Shown here one piece after another: positions 33,231-41,113 of a stretch of DNA of 64,000 bases (its first letter is position 1; the number at the start of each line of letters is the position of its first letter). The translations under genes and the position numbers were made by a program. The notes beneath the pieces are model-generated. The model was not told where the DNA came from. It was given only the letters and a program-made list of their open reading frames with translations, and did no database searches. The stretch is from Arthrobacter sp. SLBN-100 (GTDB lineage Bacteria; Actinomycetota; Actinomycetes; Actinomycetales; Micrococcaceae), in contig NZ_VFMY01000002.1 in the NCBI RefSeq assembly GCF_006715305.1, forward strand, positions 62,001-126,000. The letters are read 5' to 3'.

Positions 33231-34232
33231 ATGACCACCACCCTGGGAAAAACCCCCCGCACCAGGAAAACCAATTCGTCCCCGTCAGGTCTCCGCACCG
33301 GCGGAGGCGTCAGCCGGCGCCAAGCACGGGCAGGACTGGCCCTCGTTTCACCCAGCCTCATCATCGTGCTGTTCCTGGTGGTCCTGCCCATCCTGTGGAC
33401 CGTGATGCTGGCCTTCCAAGATGTGCGGCTCATCCAGATCCGCCGGGCAAACCTCTTCGGCAACTACACGCTGGATAACTTCATCGGCGTCCTGACCTCC
33501 GAAGCCCTGTGGTCATCCCTTGGAACAACACTTGCGTACTCGGTCCTAGGGACGTTGGGAGCCATCATTGTCGGTCTCGCCGCCGCACTGGCACTGCGGA
33601 ACGCCTTCCGGGGCCGCACCTTGATCCGGGCCGCCATGCTGCTTCCCTATGTGGCCCCTGTCGTCGCATCGGCGTTCGTCTGGAAGACCATGCTCAACCC
33701 CCAGTTCGGGGTGGTCAACGCCTGGGGCACCGGCTTCCTCGGCTGGGACCAGCCCATATCCTTCCTCACCACCCGAACCACCGACTGGTCGGTCCTTGGC
33801 CTGACGGTCCCCGTGCCGACGGCCCTGTTCACAGTCATTGCCTTTGAGATCTGGCGGACGTTCCCCTTCGTCTTCCTGTTCATCACCGCACGGCTGCAGG
33901 CCGTACCGAAATCGATCGAAGAAGCGGCCCGGATGGACGGTGCGGTCCCCACCCAGATGTTCCGCCACATCCTCCTGCCCCAGCTCCTGCCGACCATCGC
34001 CGTCCTCAGCGTGCTGCGGTTCATCTGGACCTTCAACAACTTCGATGACGTCTACCTGCTCACCGGCGGCGGCGCCGGAACCGAAGTCGTCAGCGTAGGC
34101 GTCTTCAACTACCTGATCGGACGTGGAGACATCGGCTCGGCCTCCGCGCAGGCCCTGGTGCTGGCAGCCATCCTGACCGTCATGGTCCTGGTCTACATGA
34201 AATTCGCCGTCAAGGACGAGGAAGTAGCGTAA
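33231..34232 (+). CDS. ABC importer permease 1 (MalF-like)
   Basis: A 333-residue membrane protein with six hydrophobic segments and the EAA loop EAARMDGAVPTQMFRHILLP (about residue 225-245) that contacts the ATPase. The N-terminus is longer, cytoplasmic and basic, as in MalF/UgpA-type subunits. Its last base overlaps the next start. No ATP-binding subunit gene is in this operon, so a shared MsiK-type ATPase encoded elsewhere is expected. Confidence 0.9.
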   Translation: MTTTLGKTPRTRKTNSSPSGLRTGGGVSRRQARAGLALVSPSLIIVLFLVVLPILWTVMLAFQDVRLIQIRRANLFGNYTLDNFIGVLTSEALWSSLGTTLAYSVLGTLGAIIVGLAAALALRNAFRGRTLIRAAMLLPYVAPVVASAFVWKTMLNPQFGVVNAWGTGFLGWDQPISFLTTRTTDWSVLGLTVPVPTALFTVIAFEIWRTFPFVFLFITARLQAVPKSIEEAARMDGAVPTQMFRHILLPQLLPTIAVLSVLRFIWTFNNFDDVYLLTGGGAGTEVVSVGVFNYLIGRGDIGSASAQALVLAAILTVMVLVYMKFAVKDEEVA

Positions 34233-35155
34233 TGACAACCCTGAACGACGTCCGGTCCCGGAACACAGCACCGGAACGGCGGCCCCGCACATGGTCACGC
34301 GACACGGCTGAAACCAAAACGCTGCGCGTGCTGCGCTGGGTAGTCATCGCCGTACTGTTGCTCGTCACCGTCTTCCCCTTCTATTACATGGTCACGCTGT
34401 CCGTCAGGGATATCGGTTCGCTCATTGCCGACCCTGCCAGGGTCTGGCCCAACCTGTCCGAGATCAGCTTCGACACCTACAGCAACGTTCTCGCCTCCGT
34501 CGCCGACGGCGGCCAGGGATTCGCGGGGTTCATCCTAACCAGTGGCCTGGTTGCCCTCGGTACCGTGGTCCTGACCCTCCTGATCGCCGTTCCCGGAGCC
34601 TACGCCGTCAGCAGGCTCCAGTTCTTCGGCCGCCGCCAGATCAGCGCACTGTTCCTGGCCGTGTACCTGTTCCCCAGCATCCTGCTTGCTGTGCCCCTGT
34701 TCGTCTTCTTCACCAGGCTGGGATTGCGCGGAGCCGTCGGTGTGCTGCTGGTCGTCTACGTCTCCCAGACCATCGCCGTTTCCATCTTCATGCTGCGCAA
34801 CTACTTTCAAACCATTCCGGAAAGCCTCGAGGAGGCAGCGGCCCTGGACGGGCTGGGCAGGTTCGGCATCATGTGGCGCATCAGCCTTCCCCTGGCAGGA
34901 CCCGCCATCATGTCCAACGCCCTGTTCGTGTTCATGATCGCCTGGAACGAATTCCTCTTCGCCCTGTTGTTCCTGGTAGAAGAGCGAGACAACTGGACCG
35001 TCTCACTGGGCCTGGCCCAACTGTCCGGGAGCCTCGAAGTTCCCACCACAATCCTGATGGCCGGCTCAGTCATCCTCACGCTGCCCATCATTCTGCTGTT
35101 CTTCGGCAGCGAACGCCTCCTCGCAGAAGGCCTCACCGCAGGATCCGAAAAATGA
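34232..35155 (+). CDS. ABC importer permease 2 (MalG-like)
   Basis: A 307-residue permease with the MalG-type N-terminal helix and EAA loop EEAAALDGLGRFGIMWRISLP near residues 190-215. Overlaps by 1 bp with permease 1 and by ATGA with the lyase gene, so the three are translationally coupled. Confidence 0.9.
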   Translation: MTTLNDVRSRNTAPERRPRTWSRDTAETKTLRVLRWVVIAVLLLVTVFPFYYMVTLSVRDIGSLIADPARVWPNLSEISFDTYSNVLASVADGGQGFAGFILTSGLVALGTVVLTLLIAVPGAYAVSRLQFFGRRQISALFLAVYLFPSILLAVPLFVFFTRLGLRGAVGVLLVVYVSQTIAVSIFMLRNYFQTIPESLEEAAALDGLGRFGIMWRISLPLAGPAIMSNALFVFMIAWNEFLFALLFLVEERDNWTVSLGLAQLSGSLEVPTTILMAGSVILTLPIILLFFGSERLLAEGLTAGSEK

Positions 35156-36552
35156 CCAACACCGCAGGCCAGGCAAGAACGGCTCCCTCAGGAGCACCGA
35201 TCCCGTTGCGCTTCACCGATTACAGGGTCCCGGACCCGGGAATCCGCAGCCTCTTTGACCTCGAAGCCCGATGGGAAAGCTGGCTTCAGGTAGAAGCTGC
35301 CCTCGCACGCGCCCAAGCCAAGCTCGGCATCCTCCCAGCCGAAGCAGCAGAAGCCATTACAGCCAAATCGACGCTGGCGGCCCTTGACATCCCGGCTATA
35401 CACCGCGGCATCGCAGCCACCAGCCACCCCCTTATGGCGCTGATCACCGAACTGAGCCAAACCACCGGGGAGGAGCACGGCGGCTGGGTGCACTGGGGAG
35501 CTACCACTCAGAACATCACTCAGACCGGCGATCTCCTCCAGATCAAAAAGGCCCACCTCATACTGCTGGATCAGCTGGAAAAGACCCTCGCTGCAGCCGC
35601 CCATCTCGCCCGGCGTGGGGCCTCCGCAGTGATGGCTGGCCGGACACATAGCCAGCAGGCGGTTCCCATCACCTTCGGCTTCAAAGTTGCGGTATGGATC
35701 GATGAGCTCCTCCGTCACCACGAGCGGCTCCGACAACTGGAGTCCCGGATGTTCAACGCAATGGCCGGCGGCGCCGTTGGCAGCTTCGCATCACTTGGCA
35801 ATGACGGCCCGGAAGTCCAGCAGCTCCTCGCCCAGGATTTGGGACTTGGCAGTATGCGCATACCCTCGCGAGGAATCGCAGACCAGTTTGCCGAATACGT
35901 AGCAGTCCTGGCTTTGCTGGCCGCTACCGGCGGCCGCATTGCAGGCGAAATATACACTCTCATGCGCCCCGAAATCGGTGAAGTCCGGGAAGCCTCCCCG
36001 CAAGGTACTGTCGGCAGTTCCACCATGCCGCACAAGCAAAATCCACAGCTCTCCCAAGACTGCACCACTATCTCCGCCCAAATCCGCAGCCTTCTACCAC
36101 AGGCAATGGAAGCAATGCTGCACGATCAGGAAGTCAACGGCGCTAACACCGCGATGATGGACGACGCCCTAAGCCGGGCCATCATCCTCAGCGGGGACCT
36201 GCTGGCACGGCTGACACTAATTCTCACCGGGCTCGAAATTGACGAGAACCGTATGCGGACCAACCTGGAAATCACCCACGGACTCGTTTCCTCCGAAGCT
36301 GTCATGCTCTCCCTCGGTCACGCCATCGGCAGGCAGCACGCGCATGACGTCGTCTACGATTCAGCTCAAGAGGCGATCAGGACACATCGGCAGTTCGGAG
36401 AAGTCCTAGGGGCGAACCCGACCGTCAGTGCCCACCTAACACAGCTGGAAATTGAGGGCCTACTCGACCCGCTCAACCACGTGGGCCTCTGCCAAGACAT
36501 CGCTCTCGAAGCCGCGGTGCGAGCCGACTCGATTGGGATGCTGATCCACTAG
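35152..36552 (+). CDS. Aspartase/fumarase-superfamily lyase
   Basis: A 466-residue class-II lyase. The superfamily signature GSSTMPHKQNP is at residues 288-298, with the flexible-loop catalytic Ser. Earlier H-W-G-A-T-T-Q and AGRTHSQQAVPIT conserved regions supply the other active-site segments. The closest relatives by feel are PcaB (3-carboxymuconate cycloisomerase) or C-N lyases such as EDDS lyase. Translation from ATG 35152 overlaps the permease stop. Because it sits in an importer operon under a LacI regulator, a C-N lyase acting on an imported amino-polycarboxylate or aminated compound is a reasonable guess. Substrate not known. Confidence 0.85.
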   Translation: MTNTAGQARTAPSGAPIPLRFTDYRVPDPGIRSLFDLEARWESWLQVEAALARAQAKLGILPAEAAEAITAKSTLAALDIPAIHRGIAATSHPLMALITELSQTTGEEHGGWVHWGATTQNITQTGDLLQIKKAHLILLDQLEKTLAAAAHLARRGASAVMAGRTHSQQAVPITFGFKVAVWIDELLRHHERLRQLESRMFNAMAGGAVGSFASLGNDGPEVQQLLAQDLGLGSMRIPSRGIADQFAEYVAVLALLAATGGRIAGEIYTLMRPEIGEVREASPQGTVGSSTMPHKQNPQLSQDCTTISAQIRSLLPQAMEAMLHDQEVNGANTAMMDDALSRAIILSGDLLARLTLILTGLEIDENRMRTNLEITHGLVSSEAVMLSLGHAIGRQHAHDVVYDSAQEAIRTHRQFGEVLGANPTVSAHLTQLEIEGLLDPLNHVGLCQDIALEAAVRADSIGMLIH

Positions 36553-36559
36553 CGGTGCA

Positions 36560-36991
36560 GGCAGGGTGCCATCCCTTGACTGCCCGCGCGCTGAATCACT
36601 TGGTCGCCCGTTCCGGGGTGAGCGTCTTTTCCGCCCTCTATATGCGCCTTATAGGCGCCGCGCTGCTTGGCCAAAGCAATGCCTTCCCTTTGACCAGGCT
36701 CTCTTTGACGAACTCCACTCGCCCACCCTTGTGGGTGAGGCCCCGGACGAGAGCACGCAGGTCATCGAGGTTACGGGCGAGCCGGTCCATGCTGTGCACA
36801 ACCACAGTGTCCCCTCCGGGCGAACCGCAGCAGTTCAGTGAGCTGTGGCCTGCTGCATCCCTGCCGGAGGCATTGTCGGTGAGGACCCCGTCCAGGATAT
36901 GACCCTCGAGCCGGCGTTTATCGTTCTGGTCCAGCGTGCTCACGCACACGCGCACGTACCCGATCCGGTGTCCAGCCGCCCGCACCTCCAA
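36560..36991 (-). pseudogene. Decayed serine resolvase
   Basis: ATG 36991 reads IGYVRVCVSTLDQNDKRRLEG...GGDTVVVHSMDRLARNLDDLRALVRGLT..RVEFVKESLV, the N-terminal catalytic domain of a Tn3-type resolvase (nucleophile Ser in VSTLDQN; VHSMDRLAR). After ESLV about 35 codons are missing. In another frame the sequence continues EGIALAKQRGAYK (the usual linker), then GRK...TPERA after another one-base shift. So internal deletion and at least two frameshifts have inactivated it. Confidence 0.8.
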
Positions 36992-37049
36992 CCCTCACTC
37001 AGTCAGGTTTGGGTGTGCGTCACCCTTAATGGCTTCGTCACGGCTGGGG

Positions 37050-37259
37050 TCACGATGCCCGGTGGATAGAACGAACCTGCCAACCGTCCTCCCGGCGGCA
37101 CGTTCGTCCACCTCTCCCATAGGAGAGCTTGAGCCGGATGACGCTTTGATCCGAAGACAGGTGATCGATTACTCCACGTGCAATGACTAGGCCGTCATCG
37201 ATCACCTCAATTTCATCGCCGGGTCTGATCCCGTTCCAGTCGAAGACTTCGAAAGACAT
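37050..37259 (-). CDS. Small protein with DG-W/Y-QV C-terminus (orphan family)
   Basis: A 69-residue protein from ATG 37259 (MSFEVFDWNGIRPGDEIEVID). It aligns well with the 75-residue gene at 54991-55218: same D-W..., G-x-x-x-EV, SDQSVIRL/PDDSLLWI centre and REDGWQV/RQDGYQV ending. A GTG at 37307, which overlaps the preceding gene's stop by GTGA, is an alternative start. Probably a small beta-barrel-like domain. Function unknown. Confidence 0.6.
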   Translation of the reverse strand: MSFEVFDWNGIRPGDEIEVIDDGLVIARGVIDHLSSDQSVIRLKLSYGRGGRTCRREDGWQVRSIHRAS

Positions 37260-37303
37260 ACCGTGATGAAGCTTCCTTGATTCCTTCGGCAGGGACGTGT
37301 AAA

Positions 37304-37492
37304 TCACGGGGTTCTGGCATCCGAAAATGATGGCAGTCGAGAGGTGGTGACTACCTGCGTTTTTCCTAACGAAAGCAAAGCCAAATCGCGGGCATCAGCT
37401 TTTTGGGCATCCGTGAATGGAAGCTCATCGCCCCTCTCATCAGTCCAACGGACTTCCTCGCCTCCAGCTGCTTCATGGCGGCAGGTACCCAT
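37304..37492 (-). CDS. Small hypothetical protein, 62 residues
   Basis: Frame beginning MGTCRHEAAGGEEVRWTDERGDELPFTDAQKADARDL, acidic, ending in a Ser/Arg-rich tail. The ribosome site is weak. It may be translationally linked to the following gene through a GTGA overlap. No family recognised. Confidence 0.45.
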   Translation of the reverse strand: MGTCRHEAAGGEEVRWTDERGDELPFTDAQKADARDLALLSLGKTQVVTTSRLPSFSDARTP

Positions 37493-37524
37493 AAGGGTTT
37501 CCGTTTCGTCAGGTTGGGGTTACT

Positions 37525-37800
37525 TCAATCTGATTGACTAGTTGAAGCCGTGCGAGATGACGACGACCCGGTATCTGCTGACGCAAGTCGCCGTTCTTGG
37601 ATTTGCCCATAAGGGACATCCTCGGTGAGAGCGACGGTGTAGTAGCTGTAGCTGTATTGGGTTACCAGCACTCCGTGACGACCAATTTTTACAGCATGAG
37701 CTATGGCTTTATCCACTGCTTTGTCCAGGTCTTCGCGAAGTTGAAGTGGCTTGTCCCCCCTGACTTCCAGGAGGTAGGAAGCATCAGTGGCTTCGGTCAT
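37525..37800 (-). CDS. Small conserved-type protein, 91 residues
   Basis: MTEATDASYLLEVRGDKPLQLREDLDKAVDKAI...HGVLVTQYSYSYYTVALTEDVPYGQI. The pattern (D-x-A-V-x-x-A, GRHGVLVTQ, FTVAL-like strand, VPYGQ) matches small Arthrobacter proteins that I recall without a known function. It lies downstream of the first GH32 gene (19 bp gap) on the same strand, but the Ser/Thr-rich tail suggests no link to sugar metabolism. Confidence 0.65.
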   Translation of the reverse strand: MTEATDASYLLEVRGDKPLQLREDLDKAVDKAIAHAVKIGRHGVLVTQYSYSYYTVALTEDVPYGQIQERRLASADTGSSSSRTASTSQSD

Positions 37801-37819
37801 TTTCTTTCCTTTGCTTGGG

Positions 37820-39409
37820 CTAGCTATGGAAGATGGTGGTCATCCTGTGCAGGGTGAGTTGTTCGATTTTCGCTTCGCCGTCGGTGTAGGTGGCGAGGCC
37901 TGTGTTTTCGCGGGAGGGGAGGATGAGGGCGGAAATCTGTTCCCGCTCGTTGCCGAATAGTTCCAGGCTGGAGCGGTCCAGCAGGATGCGGAGGGTTACC
38001 CTGCCGTTCTCGGGTGCAAGGGGGGCTTCGTAGGTGTTGTCCCAGGTGCCGCCGATGTCTTTGCCGTCCCGTTCAGGTACTTTGCCGGATTCGGCGCGGT
38101 CGACGAACATCTTTTCTGTTGTGACGTTGTATCCAACCCGGGTCCGTTGACCTGGTCCCGTTCGCAGATCGATCCCCACTTCAGAACAGGTACTGCTGCG
38201 AACGTCAACTGTCATTGAAATCTCTAGGCAGTCGCCGTTGATATGTTGCAGGAGGTTGTTGTCCTTGGTGACGGTTTCAGCGGACCAGGTGCCCAGCCAT
38301 TGACGCAGCTGGGTGTATTCAGCGGCCGGGTTCTGGACCAGCCGGATCCCGTCGTTGTAGCGGCGCAGCTGCAGTTCGCGGACAAGTGAGAGTTGGCCGT
38401 TGAAGGGTTCCGTGGGGACAACTTCCCGGTATTGCCAGTTATCGGTCCAGGCGATCATGAGGCGACGGTTGTCGGGGAAGGGCCTGTCACCCCAGGTTAC
38501 GCCGGCGTAGTAGTCCTTCCCGAAGTTCTGCCACAGGGTGGTGTCGGGGCTGTTCTCGTTGTGGAAGGTGTGTCCATCGAAATCGCCGATGAAGTACTGC
38601 ATTCCGCTGCCGCCGGCGGGGGCGCCGTCCGTGACGCTGACGCTGAGAACCCATCGGCGCTCCTGTGTGCCTTGCACGGGGAGTTCGAAGAGATCGGGGC
38701 ATTCCCAGGCACCGCCGTGGGCGCCGTGGTCGCGGCCGAAGGTGCCGGCCGGCGTCCAATTGATCAGGTTGGATGATGTGTGGAATTCCAGGTGGTCGCC
38801 CATGGACACCACCATGATCCACTTGCTCGTGCCCTCGTGCCAGAACACTTTAGGGTCCCGGAAGTCCTTTTGTCCGGTGTTCGGCACGATGGGGTTGGCA
38901 GGGTGCTTGGTCCAGGTGCGGCCCTTGTCATTGCTGTAGGCCAGGCCTTGGGACTGCTTCCCGTTGGGGTGCTGGCTGTATGTGAAGATCGCTACCAGCA
39001 CTTTTTCGTCGCCGTCCTGCAGTCCGCTGGTGTTGCGCTCGTCCACGACTGCGGATCCGGACCAGATATTTCCGATCTCGTCTGGGTACAGCGCTGGTTC
39101 CAGCCGTTCCCAGTGGAGGAAGTCAGTGCTGATGGCGTGGCCCCAGTGCACGGCGCCGTCGATGTTGTACTGGTGGAAGAGGTGGTACTCGCCGGCATAC
39201 CAGAGCAGGCCGTTGGGATCGTTGATCTGGTGCAGCTCGGACGTGTAGTGATACTGGGGCCGGAACTCCTCATCGCCGCGTAACAGCGCGGTAGGGGCCG
39301 CAGCCGGCGCGGGCGGAGCCTTTGTATCGGAAGGCGTGGCTACGGAGCAGCCGGTGAGGAGTGCCGCCCCGGCGAGGAGGACCGATCGACGTGCAGGATT
39401 TGGTGTCAT
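37820..39409 (-). CDS. GH32 beta-fructosidase lipoprotein (levanase/fructanase)
   Basis: A 529-residue GH32 enzyme. Lipoprotein signal with lipobox LLTGC (Cys21), so surface-anchored. Catalytic triad: nucleophile Asp64 in QINDPNG, stabiliser Asp185 in FRDPK, acid/base Glu236 in ECPDLF. A five-blade propeller and a beta-sandwich C-terminal domain complete it. It would release fructose or short fructo-oligosaccharides from levan, inulin or sucrose at the cell surface. Divided from the levansucrase gene by a terminator. Confidence 0.92.
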   Translation of the reverse strand: MTPNPARRSVLLAGAALLTGCSVATPSDTKAPPAPAAAPTALLRGDEEFRPQYHYTSELHQINDPNGLLWYAGEYHLFHQYNIDGAVHWGHAISTDFLHWERLEPALYPDEIGNIWSGSAVVDERNTSGLQDGDEKVLVAIFTYSQHPNGKQSQGLAYSNDKGRTWTKHPANPIVPNTGQKDFRDPKVFWHEGTSKWIMVVSMGDHLEFHTSSNLINWTPAGTFGRDHGAHGGAWECPDLFELPVQGTQERRWVLSVSVTDGAPAGGSGMQYFIGDFDGHTFHNENSPDTTLWQNFGKDYYAGVTWGDRPFPDNRRLMIAWTDNWQYREVVPTEPFNGQLSLVRELQLRRYNDGIRLVQNPAAEYTQLRQWLGTWSAETVTKDNNLLQHINGDCLEISMTVDVRSSTCSEVGIDLRTGPGQRTRVGYNVTTEKMFVDRAESGKVPERDGKDIGGTWDNTYEAPLAPENGRVTLRILLDRSSLELFGNEREQISALILPSRENTGLATYTDGEAKIEQLTLHRMTTIFHS

Positions 39410-39454
39410 GGGGTTCCTTAGGTCTTGCCGTCGGACTTATGCAAGCCCGGTACG

Positions 39455-39493
39455 AGTGAGAGGCTGCCTGCAGGTGGCGGGCAGCCTCTCACT
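39455..39493 (-). terminator. Terminator between levansucrase and GH32 lipoprotein genes
   Basis: AGTGAGAGGCTGCC (39455-39468) pairs perfectly with GGCAGCCTCTCACT (39480-39493). It lies 48 bp after the levansucrase stop, so it ends the levansucrase transcript from the minus strand. Confidence 0.85.
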
Positions 39494-39540
39494 GTTTGCG
39501 CGGGCTGGTCTGTCTGCAACCACACGCCGCGCTGGGTGTG

Positions 39541-40947
39541 TTAAGGGGTGGGCTGCCCTGCCCGCGGGTGCAGGGACAGGGCGGTGGTCTCGGGCACGTA
39601 CCCATAGTCGAGTTCACCGGCGTACTTAGTGGTGTTGCCGGTGATGTCGAATTTCACCGTGGGGGCAAAGCTGCCGCCCGGCTCCCCACCTGGACGGTCG
39701 AAGAGGAAGCTCTGCACCAGCCCGTTGGGGGTGATGTTCCAGGCGAAGGACTGGTTGTTGGCCTCCGCCGGGTTGGCCAGGACCAGGCTGCTGCCGTTCA
39801 GGCCCTTGTAGTCGCTGCGCAGGGATGAACCGACGAAGCCGTAAAGGCCGTCGGGCCCGGTCAGACCCGGGGCGAACTTGTGGCGGTGCTCGTCAACGAA
39901 GAGGTAGTACTTGCCGTCCTTGAAGATGAAGTGCGGACGCTCGAGCTCCTGGGACACGCAGTTGGCGCTCAGCAGCGGGGGAAGGAGTTCCCACTCGGTC
40001 AGCTGCTTGTTCTTTGCCTTGGCGATGCCTACGGAACCGACGAAGTACTTCGAATCCTCGGGGACCTCGTGTCCGGCCGGAACGTCCCCGATGTCTTCCT
40101 TGGAGCAGGTGTTGGCGTCAGGGTTTCCACCCTTGCTGCCGTGGAACAGCATGTAGGTGTTGCCGTCCTTGGGGTCCTTGAACACCCACGGGTCACGGAA
40201 ACCGGGGAACTGCGTCTTGGGTTGGCCCGCTTTGTACTGGTCCCAGGTCTGGTACATCACGCCGTCCGGCTGCGCCAGGATCTGGTGGTCATTCTTACCG
40301 AACCCGGTGAAGCGGACACCGTCCTTGTCCGCGTGAATTTTGCCCTTCGCGGAGGCCAGGCGCTGTTGGCCGTCGGCGTGGTCCGGGGCGGCCCCGGTTG
40401 CGCCCACCGCGGTGTAGTAGGCGGTGATGTCGTTGGTGCCCTCAATGGTGGTGGAGCCGGACCACGTCCTGGATCCCAGCGAGGTGCCCTCCGGGAAGAG
40501 GTTGCCACCGTAGGTCCAGTTCTTGGCGTCCTTGGAGTAGTAGTAGCCGATGTGCGCCCAGGCGTCAGGGTGATGGAAAGGCAGAGCCTTGGTGTTCGTG
40601 AGGGAGAACATGACGTTCCATTCGCCCACCTTCACCACGTCACCGTTCAGATTGGTCAGTGGCCATGCATCACCGAGGAACACTTCATCACTGGTTACCG
40701 GTGTGCCGGACTGGGGGATCGCCGGGATGGTGTTGGTGGCGTTGGCTTGGACTTTCAGCGCGTCGGCCCGGGTCCACTTGGCGGTGAAGTTATCGGTGGG
40801 CTTGTACTGCTGGTCCTGGGCCGGCGCCGGTTGAGGGGCTGCCGGCGCGGCATTGGCCGGGGCTGAGAGGGTCAGGGCAAGGCCTGCTGCTGCAAGAGCT
40901 GCCAAAGCGCCTCGCCCTCCTCGTCTGTTCATGGTCACGCTTTTCAC
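39541..40947 (-). CDS. GH68 levansucrase-type fructosyltransferase
   Basis: A 468-residue protein. Signal peptide (residues 6-34, ALAALAAAGLALTLSAPANAAP). GH68 landmarks: the nucleophile region GDAWPLTN (Asp near residue 93), the transition-state Asp in FRDPWVF and the acid/base Glu in QELERPHFIF. It converts sucrose to levan or fructo-oligosaccharides plus glucose outside the cell; some Arthrobacter GH68 enzymes act instead mainly as beta-fructofuranosidases, and the sequence cannot settle this. Start GTG 40947 was preferred because AGGAG sits 7 nt upstream; ATG 40932 is the alternative. Own promoter/operator upstream. Confidence 0.9.
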   Translation of the reverse strand: MKSVTMNRRGGRGALAALAAAGLALTLSAPANAAPAAPQPAPAQDQQYKPTDNFTAKWTRADALKVQANATNTIPAIPQSGTPVTSDEVFLGDAWPLTNLNGDVVKVGEWNVMFSLTNTKALPFHHPDAWAHIGYYYSKDAKNWTYGGNLFPEGTSLGSRTWSGSTTIEGTNDITAYYTAVGATGAAPDHADGQQRLASAKGKIHADKDGVRFTGFGKNDHQILAQPDGVMYQTWDQYKAGQPKTQFPGFRDPWVFKDPKDGNTYMLFHGSKGGNPDANTCSKEDIGDVPAGHEVPEDSKYFVGSVGIAKAKNKQLTEWELLPPLLSANCVSQELERPHFIFKDGKYYLFVDEHRHKFAPGLTGPDGLYGFVGSSLRSDYKGLNGSSLVLANPAEANNQSFAWNITPNGLVQSFLFDRPGGEPGGSFAPTVKFDITGNTTKYAGELDYGYVPETTALSLHPRAGQPTP

Positions 40948-40979
40948 GCATGTCTCCTGTGGGTGCGGGGGCATAAGAA

Positions 40980-41019
40980 AGACCACGTGTCCGCTCGTTC
41001 GCCGTCGGACACGTGGTCT
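40980..41019 (-). promoter_or_regulatory. Leader hairpin upstream of levansucrase, possible attenuator
   Basis: AGACCACGTGTCCG (40980-40993) pairs perfectly with CGGACACGTGGTCT (41006-41019). Read on the minus strand it lies just after the predicted promoter and is followed by TTTCTTAT, the look of an intrinsic terminator or attenuator inside the leader. Confidence 0.6.
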
Positions 41020-41028
41020 GCCACCTAC

Positions 41029-41093
41029 CGTATTCAGCCCTGTGACGTTAAGTCAACCGGTTCTTGCAAGATCTACGTCATTTCTTGCAAGAA
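41029..41093 (-). promoter_or_regulatory. Levansucrase promoter with two TTCTTGCAAGAA-type operators
   Basis: On the minus strand: -35 TTGACT (41051-41056) and a -10-like AATACG (41029-41034), spacing 16. Four bases upstream of the -35 sits TTCTTGCAAGAT (41061-41072), and a second, perfect palindrome TTCTTGCAAGAA is at 41082-41093. The same operator/-35 arrangement is found at 51963-51984. Confidence 0.65.
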
Positions 41094-41113
41094 CAGGATT
41101 TGTGTTTGCATAC

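Noticed and set aside
38780..40866. Long plus-strand frames opposite the GH32 and GH68 genes
   Set aside because: Complementary-strand shadows; no family features, while the minus-strand genes have catalytic motifs.
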